Source of the DNA: Atriophallophorus winterbourni
Lineage: Eukaryota; Platyhelminthes; Trematoda; Plagiorchiida; Microphallidae
Reading direction: 5' to 3'
NCBI GenBank assembly: GCA_013407085.1
Contig: JACCGJ010001299.1
Location: forward strand, 1 to 64,000
DNA: 64,000 nucleotides
Shown here: one piece after another, positions 33,346 to 45,126 of the stretch
Position numbering within the stretch: position 1 is the first letter of the stretch
How the letters are laid out: every line of letters starts with the position of its first letter
Made by a program: the position numbers and the translations under genes
Notes under the pieces: model-generated
The model's input: only the letters and a program-made list of their open reading frames with translations
The model's database searches: none
What the model was told of the DNA's origin: nothing

Positions 33346-34210
33346 ATGCTCCTTAAATTCAATAATTACATTTCCTTGATAGATGTTTCCCCCGAAAAAC
33401 GTCGCGGTAATTATCAAGACCGAATCAGTCCACCAACGTTGCAGGGATTCAATGAATTGACTATGGTCAGACCGGCAGTTGGTGCAACACAAATCTCCAG
33501 CTCAAAAATCGATCCATACAGTTCTTCCTGTTCCATCGAGAATATGTCCGATTCCGCGTTAGATCTAAGGACCAACAAAAGTTATTCCATCGGAGATCAG
33601 TCTTCGACCGGGGAGGAAACTTCCGAACAACATGAGAATCTTCAGTATCATTCTGCTTCGTGTACTTCAATGAATCGATCGTTCCCGGTAACTCGTTTGC
33701 TCTCAATGTGCGCAGCTAGGAACACAGTTGAATTCAAACCGGAAGAAATTTCACCGTTTACAACCTCTTCATCAATCAATGCACTAGCTGTAGCGGCATA
33801 TGCTGCAACATTGTCGTATCCGCATCACTTCAGCGTCGGTCAATATCAACCAGTGCATCAAGCGTTTAATTTGAACATGTCCGACACAATATCTGAAACA
33901 CAAAACGTTGGCAAACGAGTAACCCCGTCTACTTCTTGCTTAAATCGCACAAAGTCAACTTATCCACATGACGACGCAGATGAAACCTCTCCCTATCCTC
34001 CCCAAAGACCTCGCTCGCCTGGTCTCAACCGGAGTCGACTCTCGGAAGACTATCTGGAGCAGTTTATGAAAATCGATCAAACGCAAAACATCATGTGGAG
34101 ACAGTTAGCGGAGCGGTATCAGCGAACGTTGGCCCCGAATCAGTGTGGCGTGTGTAGTAAAATTTTGAGCTGTCGCAGTGCTTTGACAATGCACTATCGG
34201 GTGCACACAG
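33346..34210 (+). CDS. sall: Spalt-like gene, exon 1 of those found (finger 1)
   Basis: Open frame of 288 codons plus one base, ending at the gttggt donor (34211) right after the HT of the finger linker. Its 5' limit is uncertain (33346 or about 33382). Codon use is richer in G and C than the flanking DNA. Confidence 0.7.
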
Positions 34211-35689
34211 GTTGGTTCATCATCCGTCTATACAAATAAATATGATCATTTTCAAATTTTCTAGTTACATTGGAATAGTTACACGTTCCTAACTTAACAC
34301 TCAGGCAACACGAGTGTTTCTGGCAAGACGCGACTTCAATTTGCACCAGACATATCCCATTTTTCAGAGTCACTCAATGTCCTTGCGCACGCAATGCTTC
34401 CATAATTTATTGAAGTTTTGTTTCATGTATTTTTATTAATTATGCAACACGTAAGACATGAAATACTCCCCGGGGAGAATTCTTCGAATTCTGAGGTCCT
34501 CGCCTGGCTAACCAAAAAGCTCATCGGCTGGGTGCGGGTGGTGATATTAGAGTTTATGATGCTAGACAATGTTATAAAATGGTATGTAAAGTTAAATTTT
34601 AACATCATTGTTAACTGAGATCGGCACAGGGAAGAATTGCATGATTAGTCGTAACCAACTAGATTTTTGTGCTGACACTGCTAAACCGATTCCTGGGATG
34701 CGTTTGTCTGAATGGATCCATTATAACACAATCGTAAAGACACTCATTGTAAAAAATGTTTTGAAGAGGTTGACACGTAACTCACCGATCCGTCATCCAT
34801 CTCCAAACACAATATGGTTTGAACACGTTTGATACAGTTCATTTTCAATACGTGAAGATTTGTCCGAACTTGACGTGATAAAGTCTTTTTGTTTTACAGA
34901 AGAACGTCCCTTTGTGTGCATCATTTGTGAGAAACGATTCTCAACAAAAGGCAACCTGAAAACACATTTGGGTGTAAGTTTATTTTTGTCAGATCCACGA
35001 ATTACGATATAAAACTTTGGTACTTACCCTTTTTAAATCTTCTTTTTTCATGGATTTAGCAACACCAAGAAACGATCGAAGCTTACCGCAATGCTGTCGC
35101 GGTTGCCATGGCAACCGGATCCGTTTTACCACGTCCTCCACCTATGTCTTCTTCCGCAACCGCACCGATGATAAAGCCCTTACCGAACGATCAACATCAT
35201 CCAAACAATCGTATTGAGCACCTTCCAGACAAAAGCCTGTCAAACTCGAACGACTTTCCCGTCATTCAACAGTCCGGAATACCCATCCCGCCATGGATTG
35301 CGAATCCCATGCTTTTCCCGCTGTTAAACTTTTCTTTCCCACCACCTTCAATCAATCATTCCAACAATATCCGTTATCCTCACAATGGCGTTACGTATGA
35401 ACTCTCAGTGATGACACAACAAGCACATGAAGTAAATTCAGATGAAGCCTCAACGGAACCTCCGGATTTTATCCCTGAGCCAGCTGTTTTGAACCCGATA
35501 GACACTTCATCACCTCAAACACACTCCGAGGAGAATACCGCACACGCGAATATTAAACCAGAACATACATATAACCTCCCAAATCACTCGGATAGAACTT
35601 ATCGAAACATCGACGCGTCCCAATGCAACGGATTTCGAAATACTCAGATTGAACCTTCCATTGTTTTCACCGCAGATCGATTCGTTTGA
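33346..35689 (+). CDS. sall: Spalt-like C2H2 zinc-finger transcription factor (three exons)
   Basis: Exons 33346-34210, 34900-34973 and 35060-35689 join in phase to 522 codons ending at a TGA (35687-35689). Finger 1 has C267, C270, H283 and H287, finger 2 C295, C298, H311 and H315. Both have the Spalt hallmarks: LSCRSALTMHYR-like text in finger 1, a RPF linker, then STKGNLKTHLG in finger 2. Spalt proteins bind AT-rich DNA as nuclear repressors in development. The N-terminal part is Ser-rich and has an ALDLRT motif near residue 71, similar to CtBP-binding PxDLS motifs (speculative). The C-terminal part is Pro/Ser/Asn-rich with no further finger. Usual Spalt proteins have several finger pairs, so upstream exons may lie outside this call or the protein may be reduced. 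The ATG at 33346 is not certain: ttccttgatag before 33382 could be an acceptor, making this an internal exon. The linker is TEERP rather than TGERP. Confidence 0.75.
34900..34973 (+). CDS. sall: Spalt-like gene, 74-nt exon (most of finger 2)
   Basis: Acceptor tttttgttttacag (ending 34899) and donor ggt/gtaagt (34974). It encodes the ERPF linker, C295, C298 and H311 up to LG. The exon is too short to stand out as an ORF. It is supported by the exact restoration of C2H2 spacing (C-2-C-12-H-3-H) when joined on both sides. Confidence 0.8.
35060..35689 (+). CDS. sall: Spalt-like gene, last exon
   Basis: Acceptor catggatttag ends at 35059. The exon opens with QHQETIEAYRNAVAVAMATG, giving the last zinc-binding His of finger 2, and runs to the TGA at 35687. 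The downstream 170 or so codons are Pro-, Ser- and Asn-rich and look disordered. The 86-bp intron before it is much shorter than the previous 689-bp intron. Confidence 0.8.
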   Translation, partial: QHQETIEAYRNAVAVAMATGSVLPRPPPMSSSATAPMIKPLPNDQHHPNNRIEHLPDKSLSNSNDFPVIQQSGIPIPPWIANPMLFPLLNFSFPPPSINHSNNIRYPHNGVTYELSVMTQQAHEVNSDEASTEPPDFIPEPAVLNPIDTSSPQTHSEENTAHANIKPEHTYNLPNHSDRTYRNIDASQCNGFRNTQIEPSIVFTADRFV

Positions 35690-35804
35690 AAACCGCTTAC
35701 TTTCGCTCACATGATTTGAATGTTGCGACCCAACTTGTTATTGATCCAATTATATTACCACACATCAGCAACGATTGTTAGGAGAAAGTTAATTACATTT
35801 TTTT

Positions 35805-35810
35805 ATTAAA
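35805..35810 (+). terminator. Possible polyadenylation signal (ATTAAA)
   Basis: An ATTAAA hexamer lies about 115 bases after the stop of the Spalt-like gene. It is the common variant signal, but AT-rich DNA makes chance hits frequent. Confidence 0.25.
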
Positions 35811-36269
35811 TTGAATTGTTTTTCTCCCATAAATAAGGTGGATTCGTTTAGTGGTATGAATTTGCAAGGGCAAATTGATGAGTCACTTGTTCATATCGAG
35901 TCGTTAGGGCTCATGAGGCGGGTACGTTTTCGACGACGCGATAGATAGGAGGGTTTCATCCTGTTGAACGTCTTTTAAGATGCTGCAATCAGTGTTTAGC
36001 AGGGAGCCAAGATTGAACAGCTTTCAAATTGTTCCCGTCCTCTGCGCCCACACACATCCTTGTTCCAAATCCCCACACATTGGGCGGAGATAACGAGGTG
36101 AGCTTCAGCGGCGGTTACCGCATCAACAAGGTGCTGAACCAAGTCTCAATTTAATGTGGTTTCAATAAGATCACCACTTTCAAGCACACTCAGTTCAGGC
36201 ACACCACGAGGAAGTGTGAAATATGAGAAAGTCACCAAGATCCAATGTCATTGCTACTCATTCATATTC
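35811..36269. other. Downstream of the Spalt-like gene; nothing recognised
   Basis: Could be 3' UTR or intergenic DNA. No ORF above 60 codons and no repeat landmark. Confidence 0.35.
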
Positions 36270-36770
36270 AGTCTGTTCAATTAAATTCAATTCAATTTAA
36301 CGGTCTAAAAAGCACATCGCTTTACAAAAACCAAAGAATAATATGGAAATTACGAATAACATATGTAGTAAAAGCGGGCTTTGTTTGCTTACTGATCAGT
36401 TCAAGAATCAAGTAAAAATACATAGCGCAGAAATTGTTGTCAACCGGTTGGATGGGGTAAAGATGTATAGCTTACTTCGATGCATGGGTCCAAAGTTTTA
36501 TGATGCAGAATATATAGGTTCAATGTTTGGATTGGTCGACATGAATTTGTCCATGTTCGATTTGAGTATATCCAAGTTGGGTGAAAGTGCAACGTTACAG
36601 GTTAGGGAGTTCCAGGTAAAACATACACGTACAGAATAAAAATACATTCGACAGTTTAGTCTCGAGTCGGGAATAAGTACCGTATAGTTATGACTCCGGC
36701 TTGTTCGTGGTGATAGTCGTGTGGATAGTTGATTCAGGGGATGGTTAGTGATATGCAGTATATTCAACAT
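36270..36770 (-). mobile_element. CR1-like LINE 3' end, minus strand
   Basis: The minus-strand frame gives FYSVRVCFTWNSLTCNVALS, then SPNLDILKSNMDKFMSTNPN, then IEPIYSAS and a stop near 36498. This is the terminal RV-x-x-x-WNSL region of a CR1-like ORF. The 3' UTR (36497-36270) is the reverse of the tail at 2967-3193 and ends in ttcaattcaattta-type repeats at 36270-36300. Confidence 0.75.
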
Positions 36771-37094
36771 AAGAATCGCATCTAAGACGGCGGTAGCGAG
36801 AGTCGATCCGATCTTCGTATTGTTTATGCTTTAAACCGCGTACGAGCTTGGTGGACAATAGTATGAACTATAGAATAGATTTACCAATCAGCATCAACAA
36901 GTAGTACGAATGGTACTGTATTCATAGGTAAGACAAATTCGAAGCGATATCTCAAATTAAATTCCATAAGCTACTCAAAATCCCAGCTTCATGATTCAAC
37001 CACCTTTGCAAATTTAAAGTTTTGCTTGGTTAGGAGTTCAGACTTGATTGTGCCAACGGTAGGGTAGAAAAATCCAGTGTGTGTCGTAAGTATT
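36771..37094. other. No recognisable feature
   Basis: No motif could be assigned; a decayed upstream part of the LINE is possible. Confidence 0.3.
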
Positions 37095-37350
37095 GTGATT
37101 CTCACATCCCCGGGACTTATACTCGACACCTTGTTTCTGTTTCTGACGTCATCAAAAGAAGACAGTGAGATTAGGCTCATCGAGACTTGAAACAGTGGTG
37201 AAGTGGTAAACGAAGTTATACGCGAATGCCACTGATCAATATAGTTCGTACCAGGAACCGTGATATACAAATAAACAATCAAAGAGTGATTCCCATTCAA
37301 GTGCTCAAGACGCTCAAAATGTCAAATATATTGTGGTGCTCACATCGCAC
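37095..37350 (-). repeat. Family A repeat, one full minus-oriented unit
   Basis: It runs from attctcacatccccgg through a broken core (gtttctgacgtcatcaaaag), aggctcatcgagacttgaaacagtgg, gtggtaaacgaagttata, gatatacaaata, and caagtgctcaagacgctcaa to attgtggtgctcacatcg, the start of the next unit. The two landmarks are about 243 bases apart, close to the 241-nt monomer. Confidence 0.75.
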
Positions 37351-37780
37351 AACATAATCGGGATTTTTTCTACTCGTCTCTTCTGCGCTTTCCTACCAGT
37401 TGTCCTAACCCGGTTTCTCGGATCAGTCTTTTATGTCGTATGTCACCTCAAATTTGTACTGTTCGTCTGCAATTTTCCATGGACATACTTTAAGAATGCA
37501 ATGCCGCGATTAGATGCTGTAACAATGCCAATTTACTGGCATATATTAAAAATTGAATTAAAGAAAAATGCTTCTATATGTAAAATCCTGATGCTTATTA
37601 AACCCACTGGATTGGGCCTATCCACTGAATCACAGTCAATGCAAATGTAGTTTTTGTATCAAATTCATTATGATGCTTTCCAGATGGGTTTAAAACAGAG
37701 TAAAATGAGACTTTGATATCTTGCCTCTAAGTGGCAACCATCACAAAACCGGTTAGGTGCTTCATATCAGCTTTTCGAAC
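37351..37780. other. No recognisable feature
   Basis: A 105-codon plus-strand ORF (37333-37650) starts within the family A unit and has no motif. Confidence 0.3.
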
Positions 37781-37850
37781 TGGTATACTCACTCATGAGT
37801 GCAGACAGCACGAAACCTGTCGTGGTGTGTGTGAGTGAGTTGGAAATGCA
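37781..37850 (+). ncRNA. Hammerhead-like ribozyme motif, family B
   Basis: CTCATGA (37792-37798) replaces CTGATGA by one change at a core guanine that is essential in known hammerheads. It is followed by GTGC-AGACA-GCAC (37799-37811), GAAA and CCTGTC, with cleavage expected after 37821. Helix II is perfect. Helix III is damaged (CCTG). The ending gtgagtgagttggaaatgca is the family B leader. Confidence 0.5.
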
Positions 37851-38040
37851 CGCAAACAAGGATTTTGTACACATACCACACATTTGTACATTCTGATGTT
37901 AAAACAACATTCCGGATCTTCTCTTCAATAATGCACACCATTCCCACTGACCCAAATTTATCAGGAGAACGAACGTGCCTGGTTAATATGATTCGTACAA
38001 TGTCTTTGTCATTTTTTTCAAATGGTCTATTACGTCTTCT

Positions 38041-38120
38041 CCAGATGATGGCAAACAGCCAGAAACCGGTAGTGGAGTGTAAGTGCGGGGGATATGAGCA
38101 ACACATTACTGTGAACTAGC
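38041..38120 (+). repeat. Family A2 repeat fragment with hammerhead-like core
   Basis: The core reads CAGATGA (38042-38048), TGGC-AAACA-GCCA (helix II, 4 bp closed by U-A), GAAA, CCGGTA, GTGG. It is followed by agtgtaagtgcgggggatatgagcaacacattact, the A2 ending. The T-to-A change in the first core box would weaken or abolish cleavage. Confidence 0.6.
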
Positions 38121-38421
38121 AGTTTGATCAACAGTGACCTAGAACTGACATTTCAACTATTTTATAACAATGATTTGTATTTTTTCTTCTACTGCATCAT
38201 TCGAGCTAAGCCCAGGCATTTAACGGTCTGAAAAAGTTCAAATAAATGGAAGTATTGGCTGAGGAATAAGATTTCATAGTGTATAAGAAACGGGAAACGA
38301 ATGTTGGTACAAAAGGTTGTTCAAATCAGTTGTAAATTTAAATAAGTTAGTTGAGTGAGTAACGGTAGAAGAAAAAATGTCCCAAGTAAAAACGACGAAC
38401 AGAATAAAAATCCCTTCTACA
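38121..38421. other. No recognisable feature
   Basis: Nothing assignable up to the small gap. Confidence 0.35.
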
Positions 38422-38441
38422 NNNNNNNNNNNNNNNNNNNN
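38422..38441. other. Assembly gap of 20 N
   Basis: A run of 20 N, apparently a short scaffold gap. Confidence 0.98.
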
Positions 38442-38630
38442 GGTATCATTTTATGATCCGTGGGAATGTCTGGCGAGAAATTTCGCATAAGTTTTTCGTG
38501 AACGATTCAATCAGAAGTTAACTTAAAATGAATGCTTTCATTTTTTGAAATCGTTTATAGATGACACATGAACAGAACACCATCTGAAGGATCATTTTGT
38601 AGCAGACCAGAGCCTCAACACATTTATTTT

Positions 38631-38908
38631 TGTACACTTCTATTTTCTCTATCTTTCGCTAACATGTGATTCAAAAGTCTGTCTGCATCACGTGTATATT
38701 GATAGAACTTCATCGACCAGTTAAAAAATCATATAACGCGACATATATAAAGAAGTGGATACTAAGAGCAACGAACAAGAGGATATCGGAGACAAGAACA
38801 TCAACAGGCAGCGAACTGTGAGCCAATACGAGAGGTTTTAATAAACAAAACCGTCGCTAGAACGCAGTCGTCAGAAAGCACCACTAGGACCTGACCAAAA
38901 TTTCACGG
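38631..38908 (+). repeat. LTR-like repeat, plus orientation (probable solo LTR)
   Basis: Starts TGTACACTTC, ends near TTTCA. It shares ordered blocks with 23699-23302 on the other strand. It has a TATA-like acatatataaag (38741-38752) and an aataaa (38840-38845), as an LTR promoter and polyadenylation signal would. The copy is shorter than its partner by about 120 bases in the second half. No TSD was found at either copy. Confidence 0.55.
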
Positions 38909-39299
38909 AAAGAAAGTTAGCGCTGCTCGTGATTTTCCTTGAGGAACGTTAGCGAGTGACTCTGTGTTAGCGCTGGGTGGAATAGTTCATACAAGACGTG
39001 AGATGTTGCGTTCAGTTTTATCAAATCAGAACTGAATTGATGAGTACTCAAACGGATGTCAATGGGTGTATGAACAGGAACGCAAAATATTCTCTCGAGA
39101 ATTTGTAACCAAGACCCACAGACTAAAGCAGTGTTGCCCCAGTCGCATTCCTTTCCCATTTCTTGCGACGACGCTTATTAATGCAGTTCAAACCAGCGCT
39201 CCACAGTAAACGTAACACACCGAAAGTCCTCTTGGTAAACCGCTTTGCACGAAAGGCTGTAGGCCAGACTTGATTTTGCAACAAAGTCTCCGAACTTGT

Positions 39300-39995
39300 C
39301 AACTACCGAGTTTTTAAAGCAAGGATGCGTTCTAGAAAGCTGAAAGTTCGGGAACATGTCAAAATAAAACTGAGATTATTTCGTGATTTGCTGCTGCACA
39401 TAGGTGGAATGATAGCCAGAAATTTAATTATTAAACTTTCGAAAATGAAAAAAGATTTTAGCATAGATACACTTCGTGGTTTGAAAAGGATATACAATTA
39501 CTTGATAAAATATACCATCGTGCAACCAAACTCGTAAGTGGTTTCCAGAAACTAACGTATGAGAAACCAATGCAATAACCGAGCCTACCCGTCCCCATTC
39601 AAATAAGGCTTCGGATTGATGTGCTACTTGCATACAAAATACTACATACACCAACATCATCCTATAAAATGTTGATTCAGATACAGTGAGTCACGACACA
39701 CGCAGAAACTCAGCGACACTGGGATTTCCTAATTCCCTTATTAGCCGTCGCCGATAGTTTTACTCTCTGCGTGTCTGTTTCCTTTAGAATGCCTATCCCG
39801 AAACTATTTTTACCTCTCCCAGCGTCGAAACATACATTCCGAATTCAGAAACCTGTTTGTGTATAACGATTTGATCACACTCACGTTAAGTAATCAACTA
39901 GACTATACGTGACATTACATGCTTATGTGCTCTTTCTTTTCCATGAACAAATATTTACTATGCGTAAGTAATTGTGAAGTGATATGTTTTTTGTC
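39300..39995 (+). mobile_element. CR1-like LINE, post-RT region and 3' end
   Basis: Decayed frames across 39460-39720 follow the LINE pattern ATKLVSGFQKLTYE, then a YxR-RGDxxLxYKIL-like stretch, then PIKxLFRYSESRHT. From 39600 it aligns with 14262-14665. Frames change often, so it is inactive. A shorter relative lies at 52985-53165. Confidence 0.6.
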
Positions 39996-41524
39996 GCAAC
40001 CAAACGAGTGGCTGCCAGCTAAAATAATTTCTACCCCTTCCCCTATCTACTGATGTGTGCCTGAAGAAATCACACGCTCGGAATCTGTTGCGGTTTTCGC
40101 TTCTAAACTCGGTGAGTATATGAGGAACCATGCGGTATGTGACTGTCCCTATTGATTTTTGAGAGATTTTCTATTTTATTTCATATACCTCGCCATCCTA
40201 TGGTTATTGTTAAGCTTATTGCTTTTTCTACCATAAAACTGTCTCAGTTCTGAGTTCAATTAATCACGATTAAATACCGAGACGCGTGAAATTTAGCAGC
40301 AGAATTTCCACCGCTCCATGGGTCTGTGAATTTTCGCAGGTGTTACGAGTTGAAATAATGGGATGTTTTGTAACAACGATGGAATACGTGAAACATCTTT
40401 AATTGCTGGCCAATCGATTACGTGAAATTCACTCTCGACAACGCAGGTGATGGTGGAGCATTCCGTCGGTTTTCGCACAAACCATGGGATTGCCGTTCAT
40501 CCTTGGTAGATTTGAGTTGGTATATTTTCCGTAGAAATCCGTTGGAGCACGATTTCATGAAAATTAAATATTCATTTACATGACTACTTGTACCTACTAT
40601 ATCAAGTTGTCATCTTGGTACTGGAGAAATTAAACAGATTTATCCAAGAATTATATATGGATATAAAATGGGGAGTTACAAAAATATTTATCATGTGAGA
40701 TGGTAAAAAATGTTTGTCAAAATATATTGTCAAAGATAGTAACGGAACGCAAGAACATACTTACCATTGTATGCTTTAAGTGTGATTTAAAATCGTGAAA
40801 TCTATTAGGTAAAATGGTTACAATAGAACAGTTTAGACAAAAAGGGTAACCACGGCTGTTTATCCTGATAGATTGTTGATAGATTTTGATCGGGTGGTGA
40901 TGTAGCTGTTGTAGTGTGAGAGATGTAATGAATGTCTGTATGGATGGATTGTTTGAGTGAGTACTGTCCAAATCAAATTTGTTCTCATCGTTGTCGCCTG
41001 TATTTTACTGAATGGAGGTTTTGCATTCTGAAGCGTGTTTCGTATGGACAATTAGAAATTCCGATGACAAGATTTTTTGATGATGAATATCTTTTTACAA
41101 CTGGAGATCCTATGTTTTGTATGGTATATACAATATCGGGAGAATGTGAATAGTTATCTGTTTGCAAATGATATTAAAATTGAACGAACCATGAGCCATT
41201 CTGAGAAGACTCAAGTTAATTCTAGCTTTACAAGCAACTAGCTTACACTGCATTATTACCAAATACATTCTGAATAGCGACACCTAAAGTCTAGCTTCCG
41301 ATAAATAGGTTAAATTGCTGTTTGACTCTCCTAATATTCGTGTTTAGGTTTACAATGGAGGAATAACGATTCAAAGTACCTCGTGTTAATAATAAGCGCC
41401 TGATTTGGTAATTAAAAATGACTATCGGCGCCCCCTTTAGCATGGCGTATCTCCGGGATTAAGCACAGTTTCACCAATTGTGCTCCACGGTGAGGGTTGA
41501 TTCACGGCCGTCCCGAAACCGTGT
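39996..41524. other. No recognisable feature
   Basis: ORFs of 60 to 84 codons on both strands overlap one another at 40717-41167 and look like chance. Around 41420-41520 a GC-richer stretch (gtatctccgggattaagcacag) may be the 5' part of family C. Confidence 0.35.
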
Positions 41525-41884
41525 TCCATGGCGGTCTTGCACTAAGCATATTCTTGAAGTGTTTGCTTAATCTTGTATGTTGTCAAGTGGAGTGACGAGA
41601 AAAGCTTTTTATGGTGCACGGCAGTGAAAGCCGCAAGGAAGCTGCCGTGCTGATGTCGCTCTACTCGTTCACAAAACTTGTTTGAATATGTATGTTCCAT
41701 TCGAGGTGTAGGCACCTCTCCCCAGTTTGTTTGTGCTTACTACTCTATAGAAGCCATAGCAATTTAAGTCCCACCCTTTCCCATTTTTAGGATTTTACTT
41801 TTTCAGGGTTGTATGGCAGTTAAGTATTCGGTACGTGCTACCGGTGTATTGCTGTCTTTGATGATGATGATGATGATGATGATT

Positions 41885-41915
<31 letters not shown>

Positions 41916-41916
41916 C
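41525..41916 (+). repeat. Family C interspersed repeat, copy 2, ending in a TGA microsatellite
   Basis: It aligns with 30985-31385 (gaagtgtttgcttaatcttgtatgttgtcaagtgg, gtgaaagccgcaag, gaggtgtaggcacctc, gtttgtgcttact). It terminates in about 60 bases of tga/atg repeats (41857-41916), interrupted once by gattatgat. RTE-type LINEs often end in short tandem repeats of this sort. Confidence 0.65.
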
Positions 41917-41989
41917 ATGAATACGTCGTGTATATTCCGATTTAAGTGATAGCCACTTTCACTGCTACTGCGCTCGTGAAATAGATTCA

Positions 41990-42040
41990 TGGTTTAAATT
42001 AACCCACAGAGGCCAACAACAACAACAACACAAACAACAT
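41990..42040 (+). repeat. AAC-repeat tail, probable LINE 3' end
   Basis: The text gaggccaacaacaacaacaacacaaacaac matches the tail of the RTE element at 15830-15842 (reverse) and 51765-51780. The body of an element is not recognisable upstream. Confidence 0.4.
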
Positions 42041-43499
42041 TAACGTTTCAAAAGGCTCATTTGCATGCATTTCCATCAACGTTCATCACTATGACTACTC
42101 GATCAGCTCGAATATATTGCACTGCTTTGAATGAAGAATGACACTAATCGCTAGTAAACTATCGACTCTTAGTTGTTGTAGAAATGTGGTTTGAGTCTAA
42201 GGACAGTTAAACATTCGACAGACCAACAATAGTGAACTCTTTTCCAATATATATATGTGAATTGATACCCCAGAGATGACCATCAGCATCTTAAGAATGC
42301 GTTGTAGATATGGGCATCAGCAAGTATTGATCATGAAGGGGTGTTATACCGCGGACACATATCTATTTTGTGGATCGGTCAATATATACAATCCTTGATT
42401 CAGCCCAGATTAAATTATTCCGTTTCGTCACTAATTCAAACCTTTACAATTATGATCCTGAAGAATTCAACCTACAATGAAACTGACATTCCCTATAAAC
42501 ACAGGATGTCTAACTACAAACTATTCCTCAGTTGCACACTTCTCTAAATTTATCCACTCAACAAAATCAATCCCATCTCAAGTTTAGCACCAGTTTACCA
42601 CTTATCTGAAAATTGTTCGCCTACATTACCACAATTGATATGATTCCCAATGTTATTGATACGATGATGTCTACACATTTCGGGTGATCATTTATCATCC
42701 ACGAGAATAGATGTCACCCGGTCGACACCTCGGTTCAAGGGGTGCGAGAAATTAATCAGTCTAAAAGTTAGCGGAACAAACAAACCAACTTTAGCCATTC
42801 TGCTAAATTGCATTTGTGGTCATAATAGCCAGTTGAGGATAGGTGCTTTTATTTTAATAAGTTGAGTGCGAAGACCCAATGTGATTATGCTGTAGAAATC
42901 CAGACCAATATTGACATGATGGATGGCAGGGGAAGAGAAAATATCGATATGCTGAATACTGCTCAAATATTTCCAGATATAGAGGACGGTTCGATAGTGT
43001 TGAGTCGTTGTTTATTGATAGAATGAATGCCTCTTGGTTTTATCAAGTGTATGCAAAATTACAAGATATCTGTGATTATTATCAGTACAACAAAGAAGCA
43101 TATTTAGCGGAAAAACTATAAGGTTGAGCACAGTTGTAGTGGCATAATTATCTCGTGATTGATTACCGTGTATACTCACTCACCTGAAACTATATTCGTT
43201 GCGAAATTTGCCCTAAACGAATCTCGACGGAATCTCATCATCGATCGAGGAATTATTGCCATCAAACAGAACAATTTCGTAGTAAAACACTTTGATCGGA
43301 AAGCCATAATGAAACATTTCTAACTGCACCAAATAGCTGATAATGAATTTGTAATTGAAAAGATTGTTATAAGTGGAATGCAACTTCTGAACAGTGTTTT
43401 CAATAGGCGTCAAATAAAACCAACCACTGGTTTGCGGGCGATGCATAGGATACATGATTTAAAAAGGTGAACTCAATCCTGCCAAGGATTCAAGGTTAA
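42041..43499. other. No recognisable gene; family B-like leader at 42062
   Basis: gcatgcatttccatcaacg at 42064-42082 matches the leader before family B cores, but no core follows. The rest is unassigned. Confidence 0.35.
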
Positions 43500-43720
43500 A
43501 ATAGTCAATACTTCAAAACACCACTGGATTACGGTATGAATAAAAACATGAAAAATACAATAGTATAAAACAATAGAGAATATCAAATGTAAGGCTCACT
43601 AATGTTGTTCGTTCCCAAGGCGAGTCCACCACATGTTGGAGTAGGGGATTCCAAAGAAATATAGCACGTAAGGCAAAAAATGGCACCGACAATCAACACG
43701 GGAACTTGGAACGTAAAGGG
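43500..43720 (-). mobile_element. CR1-like LINE 3' end, minus strand
   Basis: A minus-strand frame (about 43690-43600) reads FFALRAIFLWNPLLQHVVDSP, compatible with the terminal F-x-x-R-V-x-x-LWN-x-LP-x-x-VV-x-SP motif. The 3' UTR landmark gattacggtatgaataaaaa lies at 43527-43546. Confidence 0.6.
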
Positions 43721-45126
43721 ATAAGGTATGTCAGCGTGTCACTTTCCCGTCACACAAATCAAGTAAATGTTTTAGTGGATGTCCTCTAGTAGCCACAATT
43801 ATATAGGTCAAAATAGTGTCGCGTCATATCCTACTTTGGGTAAAGTCGCATAGACCAAGACGTCGTAATCTTTCGGTATACGGAACATTGCGAAGACCCA
43901 TCACTAACTTTGCCAGGTAGGGATTTGCTTTGATAAATCGAAACATTGCGAAAGATTTTCCTGGTCGCATGTTTAGTGTGGTAAGCACGACAATAAGCTG
44001 ACAATTGAAAGATTGGCATTTGGGTGTAGGTGAGTTGAAATCATGGGTGTTGTCACATTACTGACAGCGGTCGCCTTGAGACTTCTCAAACTGCGCTGAC
44101 AAGCTGAAGAGGACGGGAAAAATCGCGCATAGAATAAAGCAACATGACTGCTATTTTGGGCTTCCTAGGAAACATCAAAGGGGTTGTGCATAAGATATTC
44201 TCAGGTGAGCAGCTGTTAGCGGCTTCCATCATGTGCATTGGTGGTTTTTAGCATCCAAAGGTAGAAATAAGTGGTTTACTTAATATAAAACATGCGGTTT
44301 GATAAGGCAATAACTGTTACCTAAGCATGACTCGGCAAAATTTCTAAAGTCCATCTAACGTGCAGCTTTAATTCAAGCAACCAAATGTATGAGTCTGAGC
44401 AGATCATTTTAGGTGTGCCTAAACACACACGATCACTTCACGTAACTCGAATGGCTCAATCCGTGAAAATAGTTCCATCGTTCAGAAGTCTAATAACGTG
44501 CAACGCCATCCAGGCATTAAAACAAGCGAAAACTGATTCTGAACATTGCGGTCATATGGAAATCCTTTCAATGGAACTAGCTTATCATTTCAAAAAAGGT
44601 TGATGTGGTTGTTTCATTGATTATCTAAAGTCACCCGCTAATCGAAAAGCCTGCGTTCTTTTCTGCTCCCCACCGAGAGAAAAGTGCTTCAAATATCCCT
44701 TACATCTCCCTTGTTATCAGTATATCTGACTGCGCCTTCAAATTTCACTCGCAAACAGGTAGAAGACGAAGTGATTGCTTGCGCATTGCCCAGAAACAGC
44801 TCTTTAAATCCGCTGTCAGCTGCTTTAGATGTAATTACAACTTGGTCAAGAAAGTGATGGCTGTCTTTAAATCACGGAACGTGTTTTCCTTAAAAGGCAT
44901 GTTGAAAAGCACCAACTAATTTGCAGTAGTCTTACTTTAACAAGAATCAAGTTTACAGACCTCATTAGTAAGAAACAAGTCGTTTCTGAAAACTCAACTT
45001 GGAATCATAATCGCAATTCTCCACTTAATATCGTTTTTCTATGTGCTTTTCATCTACGTTCTCGTAGTGTTGAGTCTTAGCTTATTTTACAATTTATACT
45101 CTCTTGTATATTGCCTCATATACACT
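43721..45126. other. No confident feature
   Basis: Possible decayed upstream LINE sequence on the minus strand (43831-44019). The 72-codon plus-strand ORF at 44385-44603 has ILGVPKHTRS, which vaguely recalls post-RT LINE text but is too short to call. Confidence 0.3.

Noticed and set aside
41857..41916. Possible CRISPR-like or satellite array
   Set aside because: It is a simple TGA/ATG microsatellite at the end of an interspersed repeat, with no spacers.
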